Source of the DNA: Micromonospora arborensis
GTDB taxonomy: Bacteria; Actinomycetota; Actinomycetes; Mycobacteriales; Micromonosporaceae
Direction of reading: 5' to 3'
DNA: 64,000 nt
Assembly (NCBI RefSeq): GCF_003205615.1
Contig: NZ_PYBV01000014.1
Location: 1 to 64,000 of the forward strand
The notes under the pieces were generated by a model. That model saw only the letters and a list, made by a program, of their open reading frames with translations, was not told the DNA's origin and did not search any database. Of this stretch, positions 45,143-56,355 are shown in pieces. The number at the start of each line of letters is the position of its first letter. The stretch's first letter is position 1. The position numbers were made by a program, and so were the translations under genes.

Positions 45143-46239
45143 CCGAACAGACCGAACCCCTGATCGAGCTGCGCGACGTCAAGGTCCACTTTCCGATCAA
45201 GAGCGGCCTGCTCTTCGACCGCACCGTCGGGTACGTCTACGCGGTGGACGGCGTGTCGCTGAGCATCCGCAAGGGCGAGACGTACGGCCTGGTCGGTGAG
45301 TCGGGCTGCGGCAAGTCGACGCTCGGTCGTGGCCTGCTGCGGCTCGTCGAGCCGACCGAGGGCGAGATCATCTTCGACGGCACCGACGTCCGCTCGCTGA
45401 AGGGCGAGGCGATGCGGCGTGCCCGCCGCCGGATGCAGATGATCTTCCAGGACCCGCTCTCCAGCCTCGATCCGCGGCAGTCGGTGGAGTCGCTGCTGGT
45501 GGAGGGGCTCAAGGCGCACGGGCTGGCCGACGACAAGGCCGAGACGAACCGGCGGCTGCGCGAGACGCTGGAGGCGGTCGGCCTCCCCGCGTCGTCCCTG
45601 AGCAAATACCCGCACGAGTTCTCCGGCGGCCAGCGGCAGCGGATCGGCATCGCCCGGGCGCTGGTGCTCAACCCGGACCTGATCGTCGCCGACGAGCCGG
45701 TCTCCGCGCTGGACGTGTCCATCCAGGCCCAGGTGCTCAACCTGCTGGAGGACCTGCAGAACGAGCGCGGTCTGACGTACCTGATCATCGCCCACGACCT
45801 GGCAGTGGTCCGGCACATCGCCGACACGGTGGGTGTCATGTACCTCGGCGGGCTGGTGGAGGAGGCGTCCAGCGACGACCTCTACCGCGAGCCGATGCAC
45901 CCGTACACCCGAGCGCTGATGTCCGCGGTGCCGGTGCCCGATCCGCTCGTCGAGGACCGCCGGGAGAGGATTCTGCTCGCCGGCGACCTGCCCTCACCGA
46001 CGAACCCGCCGTCGGGCTGCCGGTTCCACACCCGGTGCCCGTGGGCGCAGCCGACCCGGTGCGCCGACGAGCGGCCGCAACTGCGCGACGTGGTCGGCGG
46101 GCATCGGGTGGCCTGCCACTTCGCCGAGGACATCGCTTCCGGCAAGATCCGGCCGCACGAGGTCGAGGTGGAACTGGTCCGCCCGACCGACGGCACCGGC
46201 CCGGTCGACCCGCCGGGCGAGCTGATCCCGACCCCGTGA
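45139..46239 (+). CDS. peptide ABC transporter ATP-binding protein (DppF/OppF type)
   Basis: This 366-residue ATPase has Walker [11 protein letters not shown]-loop [10 protein letters not shown], signature [19 protein letters not shown], Walker [21 protein letters not shown] and H-loop [20 protein letters not shown]. The C-terminal cysteine region is [20 protein letters not shown]. It completes the five-gene importer. A strong terminator follows at 46244. Confidence 0.94.
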
Positions 46240-46243
46240 CGCC

Positions 46244-46277
46244 GCCAGGGGCCGTCCCACACCGGGCGGCCCCTGGC
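46244..46277 (+). terminator. Terminator of the peptide importer operon
   Basis: Perfect 11-base arms GCCAGGGGCCG and CGGCCCCTGGC enclose a 12-base loop, starting five bases after the last stop codon. Confidence 0.88.
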
Positions 46278-46300
46278 CGGTACGGCGTCTGGCCGGCGGC

Positions 46301-46669
46301 TCAGCCCTCGGGGCGGTGCAGCAGACCCACAGCGACATCGTGTACCGCGTCCAGCCCCGCCGGGTCGGCCAGTTTGACCGACGCGCCGGTCACCGCGTAC
46401 CACTCGTCCGCGTCCTTGTACTGCACCCGGATGGTGACCTTGCCGTCCGCGTACTCGGTGCGCAGGGTCAGGTCGCCGGTGACGACGCCAACCTCATCGG
46501 TCATCACGCCGCCGGGGCCGGGGACGATGTCGGTGGTACGGCTCTGCGGGCCAGCCGAGCCGCCCGAATCCGCGACCATGCCGGCCCCCGGCACGGCGGC
46601 GGAAGCCTCGCCGGTGCCGTCCGCGGTCATGCCGGCGGCGGACGGGCCGCTCTCCCCGGCAGTGCTCAC
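46301..46669 (-). CDS. hypothetical protein coupled to HNH nuclease lipoprotein
   Basis: This 122-residue protein has a low-complexity N-terminal half (Gly/Ala/Ser-rich) and a C-terminal domain of about 60 residues (DLTLRTEYADGKVTIRVQYK, DADEWYAVTGASVKLADPAG). No signal peptide is seen, so it should be cytoplasmic. Its GTG overlaps the HNH gene stop (GTGA). It is a candidate partner or inhibitor of the nuclease, but this is only inferred from coupling, and the compartments seem to differ. Confidence 0.55.
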   Translation of the reverse strand: MSTAGESGPSAAGMTADGTGEASAAVPGAGMVADSGGSAGPQSRTTDIVPGPGGVMTDEVGVVTGDLTLRTEYADGKVTIRVQYKDADEWYAVTGASVKLADPAGLDAVHDVAVGLLHRPEG

Positions 46670-47322
46670 GAATCGCTCCCCACTGAACAGCCCTCCAACA
46701 TCTCGGTCAGGGCGGTCTTCTCGGCGCTGGTCACCGTCAGCCGCCAGTAGTGCTTGACGGTCACCCAGCTTTCAGCGTACTTGCACCAGTACGACCGGTT
46801 AGCCGGCTTCCACTGCGACGGGTCCTGGTCACCCTTCGACCGGTTGGAGGACGCGGAAACCGCGAGGAGCTGCGGACGGGTGGTGTCGTTGGCGAAGTCA
46901 CCGCGCTTCGCGTCATCCCACTCGTCGGCGCCCGAGCGCCACGCGTTGGCCAACGGCACCATGTGGTCGATGTCCACCTCGGAGGGATCGGCGGCGCTGC
47001 GGCCGTCGTACACGCTCTCCCAGCGCCCGTCGACCACGTTGCAGCCGGAGAGCTTCACCTCCTTGCCGTCACGCTGGAGGATGCTGTCCCGCACGTCGCA
47101 GTTCTTGCCCGTGTCCCGCCAGTGCGGGAAACGGTCCCGGCTGTAGCCCTTCATCGAGCCAGCGGTGGCGACGGTGAGCTGACCGAGCTGCTCCATGGCG
47201 CTGCCGCCGTCGCTCGGCGGCGGCGCGTCCGACTCGTCCGGCGGGACGCAACCGGCCACGCTGAGCGCCAGCGCCGCGGCGAGCGCGGCCACCGCCGCTC
47301 GCGGTCCTGATCTGGTACGCAC
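46666..47322 (-). CDS. secreted HNH-type nuclease lipoprotein (GmrSD/DUF1524-like)
   Basis: This protein is about 218 residues. A lipoprotein signal (VAALAAALALSVAGC) is followed by a domain with the HNH core SEVDIDHMVPLANAWRSGAD and the C-terminal NRSKGDQDPSQWKPANRSYW, which is the usual pattern of actinobacterial exported HNH/DUF1524 proteins. Cysteine pairs (NCDVRDS, SGCNVV, YWCKYAE, EGCS) suggest an extracellular disulfide-bonded fold. Likely role is extracellular nucleic acid degradation. The GTG at 47322 follows GGAGAGG. Confidence 0.85.
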   Translation of the reverse strand: MRTRSGPRAAVAALAAALALSVAGCVPPDESDAPPPSDGGSAMEQLGQLTVATAGSMKGYSRDRFPHWRDTGKNCDVRDSILQRDGKEVKLSGCNVVDGRWESVYDGRSAADPSEVDIDHMVPLANAWRSGADEWDDAKRGDFANDTTRPQLLAVSASSNRSKGDQDPSQWKPANRSYWCKYAESWVTVKHYWRLTVTSAEKTALTEMLEGCSVGSDS

Positions 47323-47429
47323 AGACGACACCTCTCCAGCTTGCGGTCTCCCGGCGATTGCGCACAGTACCCGGGGATGGTTTCGGCGTTTCGTGGCGTC
47401 TCCCACATGGTGCAAGGCAGATTGGTGTG

Positions 47430-48884
47430 ATGACCGCACCCGTACCGGCGCCCGCCCTCCGAATGGGCACCGCCGCCGGCCGGGGGACGCTGCTCGCCGC
47501 CGTCCTCGCCTCCGGCATGGTCTTCCTCGACACGACGGTCGTCAACGTGGCGTTGCCGAAGCTCGGGCAGGACCTCGGCGCGAACGTATCCGATCTCCAG
47601 TGGACCATCAACGGCTACCTGCTGATGCTGGCGGCGTTCGTGCTGCTCGGCGGCGCACTCGGGGACCGCTTCGGTCGGCGACGGATCTTCCTCGTCGGCG
47701 TGGTCTGGTTCACCGCCGCCTCCGTGCTGTGTGGGCTGGCCCAGGGTACCGGTTGGCTGATCGCGGCCCGGTTCCTCCAGGGTGCCGGTGGTGCGTTGCT
47801 CACGCCCGGGTCGCTGTCGGTGCTCCAGGCCAGCTTCCACCCGGATGACCGGGGCCGGGCCATCGGTGCCTGGGCCGGGCTTTCCGGGGTGTCCACCGCG
47901 CTGGGCCCCTTCATCGGGGGCTGGCTGATCGACGCGCTGTCCTGGCGCTGGATCTTCTTCCTCAACCTGCCGATCGCCGTGCTGGTGGTGCTGGCCGCGA
48001 TGCGCTGGGTGCCCGACAGCAGAGACGAGAGCGCGTCACGGACCCAGGGGCCGGGACGGACCCGACGGCGGTTCGACGTCGGAGGAGCCCTGCTCGGAGC
48101 GCTCGCGCTCGCCGGCGTCACGTACGCCCTGATCGACGCGCCGACCCGTGGCTACGACTCGGCGCCGGTGCTCATCGCGGCGCTGGTCGGGGTGCTCGCC
48201 GCGGTGGCCTTCGTGTTGCTGGAACGGCGACGCGGCGACACGGCGATGCTGCCCACCGGGCTGTTCAGCAGCCGACTCTTCTCGGTGCTGAACCTCTTCA
48301 CCGTGGTCGTGTACGCGGCGCTCGGCGGTTTCACCTTCTTCTTCGCCGTCTACCTGCAGAACGTGGTCGAATGGTCGGCCTTCCGCACCGGCATCGCGTT
48401 GCTGCCGATGACCCTGCTGCTGTTGATCGGGTCGGCCCGGGCGGGTGCCCTGTCGGCACGGATCGGCCCGCGACTGCCGCTGACCGTCGGGCCGGTGATC
48501 GCCGCGGTCGGTCTGCTGCTGCTGCGCGGCGTCGACCCCGGTGCGTCGTACTGGACGGACGTGCTGCCCGGGGTGCTGCTCTTCGGTATCGGGCTGACCC
48601 TGGTGGTGGCCCCGCTGACCGCGTCGGTGCTGGCCGCCGTGCAGGACCGGTTCTCCGGGGTGGCCAGCGGCTTCAACAACGCCGCGTCCCGCGCCGGAGG
48701 TCTGCTCGCGGTGGCGGCGCTGCCGCTGCTGGTCGGCCTCTCCGGGAGCGGGTACGAGCAGAAGGCCGAGCTGACCGACGCGTTCCGGGGTGCGATGGAG
48801 CTGTGCGCCGGACTGCTCGTGGCGGGCGCGGTGCTGGCTCTCGTGCTGGTCCACCGACCGCCCCGGACGCACTCGCGGTCGTAG
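47430..48884 (+). CDS. MFS transporter, DHA2 (EmrB/QacA) family
   Basis: This 484-residue efflux protein has 14 predicted helices. The DHA2 motifs are LDTTVVNVALPKLGQDLG in helix 1, LGGALGDRFGRRRIFLVGV in loop 2-3 and QGAGGALLTPGSLSVLQASF in helix 5 (antiporter motif C region). It probably exports drugs or metabolites by proton antiport. The ATG at 47430 follows TTGGTGTG. It is divergent from the HNH gene; the next MFS gene follows but in a separate unit. Confidence 0.92.
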   Translation: MTAPVPAPALRMGTAAGRGTLLAAVLASGMVFLDTTVVNVALPKLGQDLGANVSDLQWTINGYLLMLAAFVLLGGALGDRFGRRRIFLVGVVWFTAASVLCGLAQGTGWLIAARFLQGAGGALLTPGSLSVLQASFHPDDRGRAIGAWAGLSGVSTALGPFIGGWLIDALSWRWIFFLNLPIAVLVVLAAMRWVPDSRDESASRTQGPGRTRRRFDVGGALLGALALAGVTYALIDAPTRGYDSAPVLIAALVGVLAAVAFVLLERRRGDTAMLPTGLFSSRLFSVLNLFTVVVYAALGGFTFFFAVYLQNVVEWSAFRTGIALLPMTLLLLIGSARAGALSARIGPRLPLTVGPVIAAVGLLLLRGVDPGASYWTDVLPGVLLFGIGLTLVVAPLTASVLAAVQDRFSGVASGFNNAASRAGGLLAVAALPLLVGLSGSGYEQKAELTDAFRGAMELCAGLLVAGAVLALVLVHRPPRTHSRS

Positions 48885-49037
48885 CCCGGCGGTGTCGCCG
48901 AGCCCTCCGTGACCGGGCTGCGGGCAGGCGCGCAGGTGCCCGTCCAGCTAGGTTCATCCCTGACCGAAGGCAGCGCACACGAGGGTCACGCGACGGCAGC
49001 CCGAATCGGGATCGTCAATGCCCCAGGCGGGGGAGAA

Positions 49038-50498
49038 ATGCTCGGAGGAATTGGCCCGCGCCCATCCGGGCGGTCGACGAACCGGCGCGGGGGAGCCACC
49101 CTGCTGATTCTGGCCACCGCAGTGCCCATGTTCCTGGTGTCGCTGAACAACCTGGTGGTCACGAATGCTCTGCCGGTCCTGGCTCGCGAGTTGGCGAGCG
49201 GGCCGGACCGGCTGCAATGGATCATTCACGCCTACTCGTTGTCCTTCGCGGGACTGCTGCTCACCGGTGCCGCATTCGGCGACCGCTTCGGACGTCGGCG
49301 GCTCTTCACCGTGGGAATCGTGATCTTCACCGTCGGATCGGCGGTGTGCGCGGTGTCCGGAACCCTCGGCATGCTGGTCGCCGGACGGGTCGTGCAGGGC
49401 ACCGGCGCGGCGGTCGTGTTCCCCCTCTCGCTCACCCTGCTGGCCAACGGGGTGGCCGACAACAGGCGGGCGATGGCCATCGGCCTGTGGAGCGCGGTCA
49501 ACGGTCTCGGCGTGGCACTGGGACCGCTGATCGGTGGCGCGGTCACGGAGTCCTTCGGCTGGCCGGGCATCTTCTGGATCCTGGTGCCGATCGGTCTCGT
49601 CCTCATTCCGATCGCCCGCCTGCTCCTGCCGGAGAGCGCCGGCCCGGACCGCGACATCGACCTGCTCGGTGTGCTGCTCGCCTCGGCGGCGGTGATGGCA
49701 CTGGTCTGGAGCATCGTGCAGGCCGGCCAGGAAGGCTGGGGGAGCGCCACCGCATTGAGCGGGTTCGCAGCGGCCATGCTGCTGGTGTCACTCTTTGTCG
49801 GCTGGGAACGGCGGGCGGCCGAACCGTTGCTGCCGCTCTACTTCTACCGCACCCGGGCCTTCGTACTGAGCAATCTGGTCGCCCTGCTGATGTTCTTCGG
49901 CGTCTTCGGCGCCCTGTACTGGCTGATGCAGTATCTCCAGGTCGTCCTGGCCTACTCACCGCTCGACGCCGGGATCCGGACCCTGCCCTGGACCGCCATG
50001 CCGATGCTCGTCGCGGTGCTGGCCGGCTTGGTCACCGGCCGGGTGGGCGCCGGCCGGCTGATGGCGGCGGGGCTCGTACTGGAAGCGGTGGCACTGGGCT
50101 GGAGCGCCGCCATCATGGACGCGTCCGTGCCGTACGGCCGAATCGTTCCGGCCCTGCTGCTCGGCGGGATCGGCATGGGACTGATCTTCGCGCCGATGAC
50201 GGAGGCGGTGCTGGCCTCGGTGCACTCCGACGACCGGGGCAAGGCGTCCGGCGCCAACGCGACCGTCCGTGAGCTGGGTTTCGCGCTCGGGGTGGCGGTC
50301 CTGACCACCGTGGTGACCCGGACCGCCGGCCCGCTGACGGGTGGCACGGAATTCGTCGACGCGGTGCGCCCCGCCATCTGGCTCGGCGCGGCCGTGGTGG
50401 CCGTCGGAACGTTCGCCGCCCTGGCGCTGCCCCGCCACGCCCCCGCGGCCACCGGACGAGGGCTGCACGCCACCGTCAGAGCGGGAGCCACGCCCTGA
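49038..50498 (+). CDS. MFS transporter, DHA2-like
   Basis: This 486-residue transporter has about 14 helices. It shows LNNLVVTNALPVLARELASG in helix 1, LTGAAFGDRFGRRRLFTVGI and VVQGTGAAVVFPLSLTLLAN. The GGGGGAGAA before the ATG at 49038 is strong. It follows another DHA2 gene in the same direction after 153 bases; sequence similarity between the two suggests related but not recently duplicated genes. The substrate is unknown. Confidence 0.9.
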   Translation: MLGGIGPRPSGRSTNRRGGATLLILATAVPMFLVSLNNLVVTNALPVLARELASGPDRLQWIIHAYSLSFAGLLLTGAAFGDRFGRRRLFTVGIVIFTVGSAVCAVSGTLGMLVAGRVVQGTGAAVVFPLSLTLLANGVADNRRAMAIGLWSAVNGLGVALGPLIGGAVTESFGWPGIFWILVPIGLVLIPIARLLLPESAGPDRDIDLLGVLLASAAVMALVWSIVQAGQEGWGSATALSGFAAAMLLVSLFVGWERRAAEPLLPLYFYRTRAFVLSNLVALLMFFGVFGALYWLMQYLQVVLAYSPLDAGIRTLPWTAMPMLVAVLAGLVTGRVGAGRLMAAGLVLEAVALGWSAAIMDASVPYGRIVPALLLGGIGMGLIFAPMTEAVLASVHSDDRGKASGANATVRELGFALGVAVLTTVVTRTAGPLTGGTEFVDAVRPAIWLGAAVVAVGTFAALALPRHAPAATGRGLHATVRAGATP

Positions 50499-50553
50499 CC
50501 GTCGCGCTCGACGCTGGGTCGGGCCCTCGCACCGGCAGCCGGCGGACCCGGTA

Positions 50554-50582
50554 GGAGGCGGCCCGCAGTGCGAGCCGCCTCC
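50554..50582. terminator. Bidirectional terminator hairpin
   Basis: Perfect arms GGAGGCGGC and GCCGCCTCC enclose 11 bases, between the convergent MFS and leuA genes. Confidence 0.82.
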
Positions 50583-50589
50583 CGTCCGG

Positions 50590-52434
<1,845 letters not shown>

Positions 52435-52463
52435 TCAGATGTGCTGGACGGCGCGATGCGACT

Positions 52464-52535
52464 CCGCGACGAGGTGCCGGCCGATCAGGCCTCGTCGCGG
52501 CGGCTAAGGAGAAGAAGCGCCCGCCACATGACCAT
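52464..52535 (-). promoter_or_regulatory. leuL: leuA attenuator: Leu-rich leader peptide and hairpin
   Basis: On the minus strand an ATG at 52535 opens a 16-codon peptide ending at a TGA (52485-52487): MVMWRALLLLSRRDEA. The four successive leucines use CTT, CTT, CTC and CTT. CTT is rare at this GC content. AGGG lies five bases before the ATG. A perfect 11-bp stem, CCGCGACGAGG with CCTCGTCGCGG (arms 52490-52500 and 52464-52474 on the + strand), overlaps the last codons of the peptide. This is the arrangement of ribosome-mediated attenuation: stalling at Leu codons would change the hairpin. LeuA starts 123 bases further on. Confidence 0.8.
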
Positions 52536-52579
52536 GTGACCCTACGTGATGGAAGGGGAGGTGTGAAGGCAGGTCCGGA

Positions 52580-53851
52580 CTATGGGACCGGCGTCATGTC
52601 CGGGTCCGGGGCCTCGGCACCCAGCCTCGGCGTCCGTTGCGCCCAGGCCACGGCGGGCACGATCGCCGCCGCGACCAGCACGAAGATCGCTGCCGTCGGT
52701 AACCAACCCCACCCGCCGGTGGTCACCCCGAGTGCGGTCAGTCCGGCCGGCGCGATCAGGTACTGGAGCTGCACGCCGAGTCCGAGCGCCCCCACGTACG
52801 CGCCGCGCTCGCCGGCCGGCGGCAGAGTGGCGGTGAGCCCCCAGGTGCCCGCCGACTCGATCAGCTCGGCCAGGATCAGCAGCAACGCGGCGGCCACCAG
52901 CACCACGACGGTGAGCAGGCCCCGGGTGACCGCGGAGATCGGCAGTACCAGGCAGGACAGGGCGACGAGCAGCCCACCCCGGCGGGAGGCCCGTGCCGCG
53001 CCCGCCGCGGTGTCCGCGCCCCGGCTGACGCGTACCTGGAGCAGCACGATCAGGACCGTGTTGAGCAGCACCAGCCCGGCGATCACCGTCTTCGGGGCGT
53101 CGGTGTGGGTGAGGATCCACAGCGGCATGACCGTCAGGTAGAGCACCCCGTGCGCGGTGAGCAGCCCGGACAGCAGGGACACCACCATGAACGGGCGGTC
53201 CCGCAGCACGGCGAGCCGGCTCATCGGCTCCGCCCGTCGGGCCACCTGCGGCAGCCGAGGCAGTCGCCGCACGAAGAGGGCGGTCACGAGGAAGACGGTC
53301 GAGATGAACCAGACCATCCCCCGGTACGCCGTGATCGTGTCTACCGCCAGCACCACGCCGCTGATCACCGCACCGAGCCCGAAGCCGACGTTCAGCGACG
53401 AGCGCTGGTACGCCATCGCGGTAACCCGTTCGGCCGGGGGGACCGCGTTGATCGAGTAGACCTGCCGGGCCACGCCGACAGCGGCGTCCACGCCGGCCAG
53501 CGCCACCACCACGGCGAGGAAGCCGGCGAAACCGCCCACGAAGGGGTACGTCGCGAACAGCGCCGCGTTCAGCACCGACCCCACCACCCAGACGCGCTGC
53601 GGTCCGTACCGGTCGGTGAGCCCGCCCAGCGGCACCGTGCCCAGCAGCGACACCCCCGCCGCGATGGACAGCCCCAACCCGACCTGGGCGGCGCTGAGCC
53701 CCAGCGCCCGGGTGAAGAAGACGGCGCTGCCGGCGTGGAACAGTCCGCTGCCGACGGCGGCGACCATGGCCTGCATGGCCAGGGCGCGGGTCAACCCGGC
53801 CGGCGGTACGACGTCTCGGACGGCGGTACGAATGGTTTCTCTGGCCCCCAT
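52580..53851 (-). CDS. MFS transporter
   Basis: This 423-residue protein has 12 predicted helices. The loop 2-3 motif is GGLTDRYGPQRVWVVGSVLN and helix 1 begins LAMQAMVAAVGSGLFHAGSA. It resembles the actinomycete MFS efflux group with no assigned substrate. It is divergent from the DUF5937/ArsR regulator, which probably controls it. It is not part of the leuA unit, because the leader starts after its stop. Confidence 0.88.
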   Translation of the reverse strand: MGARETIRTAVRDVVPPAGLTRALAMQAMVAAVGSGLFHAGSAVFFTRALGLSAAQVGLGLSIAAGVSLLGTVPLGGLTDRYGPQRVWVVGSVLNAALFATYPFVGGFAGFLAVVVALAGVDAAVGVARQVYSINAVPPAERVTAMAYQRSSLNVGFGLGAVISGVVLAVDTITAYRGMVWFISTVFLVTALFVRRLPRLPQVARRAEPMSRLAVLRDRPFMVVSLLSGLLTAHGVLYLTVMPLWILTHTDAPKTVIAGLVLLNTVLIVLLQVRVSRGADTAAGAARASRRGGLLVALSCLVLPISAVTRGLLTVVVLVAAALLLILAELIESAGTWGLTATLPPAGERGAYVGALGLGVQLQYLIAPAGLTALGVTTGGWGWLPTAAIFVLVAAAIVPAVAWAQRTPRLGAEAPDPDMTPVP

Positions 53852-53929
53852 GGCTGGGAAGTGAACCGTGTCCCCACAGGGTCGGTCGAGCCTTTTAGGC
53901 TGGGCCGAATCCTGCTTCCGGGGGTGCGT

Positions 53930-54916
53930 GTGTCCGAGTTGCGGTTCAGCCTGGCCGATGTGGCGGGAGTGCGGCTCGCCGTGTCACCGGTCAACGAGAC
54001 GGTCATGAGCATGTGGGCGCTGGCCAAACCGGTCCGCTACGCGGTGCACCTGCCCTGGATCGACCGGGCCCGGGTGACGTTGCGTCGTCCCGAGGTGGCC
54101 GACCGGGTCCGACCTCTGGTGGGGTTGGTCGTGCCGGGTCGCTGGCTGCCCGACTTCCTCACCCCGGCGGCCCGACCGAACGTGGAGTTGGCCGAGCAGC
54201 TCGACCAGATCGCCGCGACGCCGCCGGCCGTGGTGGTCCAGGACCTGCTGTCGACCACCTGGCAACGACCGCTGAGCCCGTTCGGGCAGGCGCTGCTCGC
54301 CGACCCGGGCGGGCTGCTGCCGCAGGTCGTCGAGGCGGTGCGGGTCTGGTACGAGGAGGCGATCGCCCCGGACTGGCCGCGGATGCGGGCGCTGCTCGAC
54401 GCCGACGTGGCGTACCGGGCCGCCCAGCTCGCCGAGAGCGGCGCCGGCCGGTTCTTCGAGCAGCTCCACCCGAGCCTGCGCTGGCACGGCGACCGGGTGA
54501 TCAGCGACGACACGTTCGAGCGGGACTTCGACCTCCGCGGTCGGGGGCTGGCGCTCAACCCGACGGTGTTCACCGAGCGGCACGTGCTGTGGAACCTGCT
54601 GGAGGACTCGCTGCCTGCCGGCGCGTACCCGGTTCGTGCCCTCGGGACGCTCTGGGAGGCGACCGCGCCGCCGCCCGGCGACCCACTGGGACGCGTGATC
54701 GGTTCGGGCCGGGCCGCGCTGCTGCACCTGCTCGAGACCGCGGTGACCACCACTGACCTGGCCCGACGCGCCGGAATGTCCGCCGGAGGTGTCTCTCAGC
54801 ACCTGGCCGCGTTGCACGCCGCCGGCCTGGTTTCCCGGTCCCGACAGGGTCGGCACGTCCTGTATCGCAACACCGAGGTCGCGGCAGCCCTTCTTCGCGC
54901 CAGCCGCGGCGAGTAG
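53930..54916 (+). CDS. DUF5937-ArsR winged-helix regulator
   Basis: This 328-residue protein has a large N-terminal DUF5937 domain (LRFSLADVAGVRLAVSPVNE, WHGDRVISDDTFERDFDLRG) and a C-terminal ArsR-type winged helix at about residues 255-325 (TTTDLARRAGMSAGGVSQHL, AALHAAGLVSRSRQGRHVLY). No metal-binding cysteines are present in the ArsR part, so the ligand is not a metal by the usual mechanism. GGGGG precedes the GTG at 53930. It is divergent from an MFS gene with a gap of 78 bases, a common regulator-exporter pairing. Confidence 0.87.
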   Translation: MSELRFSLADVAGVRLAVSPVNETVMSMWALAKPVRYAVHLPWIDRARVTLRRPEVADRVRPLVGLVVPGRWLPDFLTPAARPNVELAEQLDQIAATPPAVVVQDLLSTTWQRPLSPFGQALLADPGGLLPQVVEAVRVWYEEAIAPDWPRMRALLDADVAYRAAQLAESGAGRFFEQLHPSLRWHGDRVISDDTFERDFDLRGRGLALNPTVFTERHVLWNLLEDSLPAGAYPVRALGTLWEATAPPPGDPLGRVIGSGRAALLHLLETAVTTTDLARRAGMSAGGVSQHLAALHAAGLVSRSRQGRHVLYRNTEVAAALLRASRGE

Positions 54917-54929
54917 GCCCGCCAACCGG

Positions 54930-55481
54930 TCAGCCGAGCAGGAGTTCGGCCAGCGGTCGACGGCGGCGCAGGCCGGTCTCCTCGGCGACGAGGTCGGCCG
55001 GGAGGCTGAGCGGGTCACCGAGTTGCCCCACCGCGAGCACCGCGTACGGCCGCACGTCGGCGGGGAGGTGCAGGTCGGCGGTGAGTCCGGCGCGATCCAC
55101 GGTGAGGACCTGGCGCACGTGCAGCCCGAGCGCGGTGGCCTGCACGGTGAGATGGGCGACCGCCTGGCCCAGGTCGTACGCGACCCCGTCGGCTGGCGCG
55201 GCGTCGGGCGCGGTGTCGCCGTCGACGTGCGCGGCGAGCAGCAGAGCGGCGGCACGGTGTGCCCAGCGTTGGTCGCGCTCGGGCAGGTTGACCAGAATCC
55301 GCTTCCAGGTCTCGTCGTCGCGGTGGCCGAGGGTGAACCGCCAGGGTTGGCGGTTGCCCAGGGACGGCGCCCAGCGGGCGGCCTCCAGGAGGAGGGACGC
55401 GTCCGTCGCGTTCACCTCCTCGGTGGGGTGGAACGCCAGCGGACTCCAACGGTAGGCGAGCAGGGGAGTGAGGTCAGCCAT
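54930..55481 (-). CDS. nitroreductase family protein
   Basis: This 183-residue FMN-dependent oxidoreductase-like protein has the N-terminal region YRWSPLAFHPTEEV and LLEAARWAPSLGNRQPWRFT, the flavin-contact region of the family, and a helical middle (AYDLGQAVAHLTVQATALGL). It probably reduces nitro or quinone substrates with NAD(P)H. ATG at 55481. It is convergent with the ArsR-type gene. Confidence 0.85.
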   Translation of the reverse strand: MADLTPLLAYRWSPLAFHPTEEVNATDASLLLEAARWAPSLGNRQPWRFTLGHRDDETWKRILVNLPERDQRWAHRAAALLLAAHVDGDTAPDAAPADGVAYDLGQAVAHLTVQATALGLHVRQVLTVDRAGLTADLHLPADVRPYAVLAVGQLGDPLSLPADLVAEETGLRRRRPLAELLLG

Positions 55482-55566
55482 GCTCTGGATCGTCCCGTAT
55501 GGGCGATTCGCCCTTTAGGGGCGGGGTGACCAGATGTGGGCAAGGGCACCCGTAACGGGATAAAGA

Positions 55567-56355
55567 TCAGGGCGTTCCCGCGCTCGGGCTGTCCGACGGA
55601 TCAGGGGTCGGGGGCGCGGCGGTGTCGAGCGGGTCCCGGTCGACCACCACCGGACCGGCCAGCTGCACGGTGGCCGGTGCCGGCCCGGGCGCTGCGGCCA
55701 GCCTCAACGTCCCGGCCCCGGTCCGGACACCGGTCGGCGTGCCGTCCCGGTCGTAGCAGTAGATACCCACCTCCAGCGGGGCGTTCAGCGACGCCGAGGT
55801 GGAGTCCACCGAGTAGCAGGTGCCGGTGAGGCCCTTGGGCGGGCTGGCGGGGGCCACCGCCAACGGCGCGCGCCGGTCGGTGAGCACGTCCAGCCAGTCG
55901 GTGAGCGGATGCTGGACCCAGGGGTCCGACCGGCGTGGGATCGCGTCGTCGCGGTCACCGAGGCGTACGCAGCTCGCCGACTCCGGTCGGCCGGCCGACG
56001 GCAGGGCGCACTGGAACAGCCCGTCGGTCGTGGCGGCCATCGAGATGTCGGCGGCACCACCCCACGCGCCCCCCGGCACGTCGACCCGCCAGCTTCCGTC
56101 GTTCGCGCTGGTGAACGAGATCGTCCGGTCCGGTCGACCCGCCTGGCCGTACACGTACTGCGCCACCAGGTGGCGGTCCTGCGCAGCCGCGGCCAGGGCG
56201 GCCAGCTCGTCCCGTGCGGCGTCCACCGCGACCGGAGCTGGATCGGCGGGCGGCGGGGTCGGCGGCTGCTCGCCGGTGCAGGCGACCAGGAGAGCCGGCA
56301 GGGCGAACATGAGCGGCCCGAGCACGCGGCCGGCCGAGCGGATGAGGACGGGCAC
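55567..56355 (-). CDS. lipoprotein of unknown function
   Basis: This 262-residue lipoprotein (RVLGPLMFALPALLVACTG, lipobox LVAC) has a proline-rich linker followed by a domain of about 180 residues (QYVYGQAGRPDRTISFTSAN, TGTCYSVDSTSASLNAPLEV) and a Pro/Ser/Asp-rich tail. Cysteines in FQCAL, ASCVR, GTCYS and IYCYD suggest two disulfides. It is divergent from the lysC operon. No function can be assigned. Confidence 0.75.
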   Translation of the reverse strand: MPVLIRSAGRVLGPLMFALPALLVACTGEQPPTPPPADPAPVAVDAARDELAALAAAAQDRHLVAQYVYGQAGRPDRTISFTSANDGSWRVDVPGGAWGGAADISMAATTDGLFQCALPSAGRPESASCVRLGDRDDAIPRRSDPWVQHPLTDWLDVLTDRRAPLAVAPASPPKGLTGTCYSVDSTSASLNAPLEVGIYCYDRDGTPTGVRTGAGTLRLAAAPGPAPATVQLAGPVVVDRDPLDTAAPPTPDPSDSPSAGTP

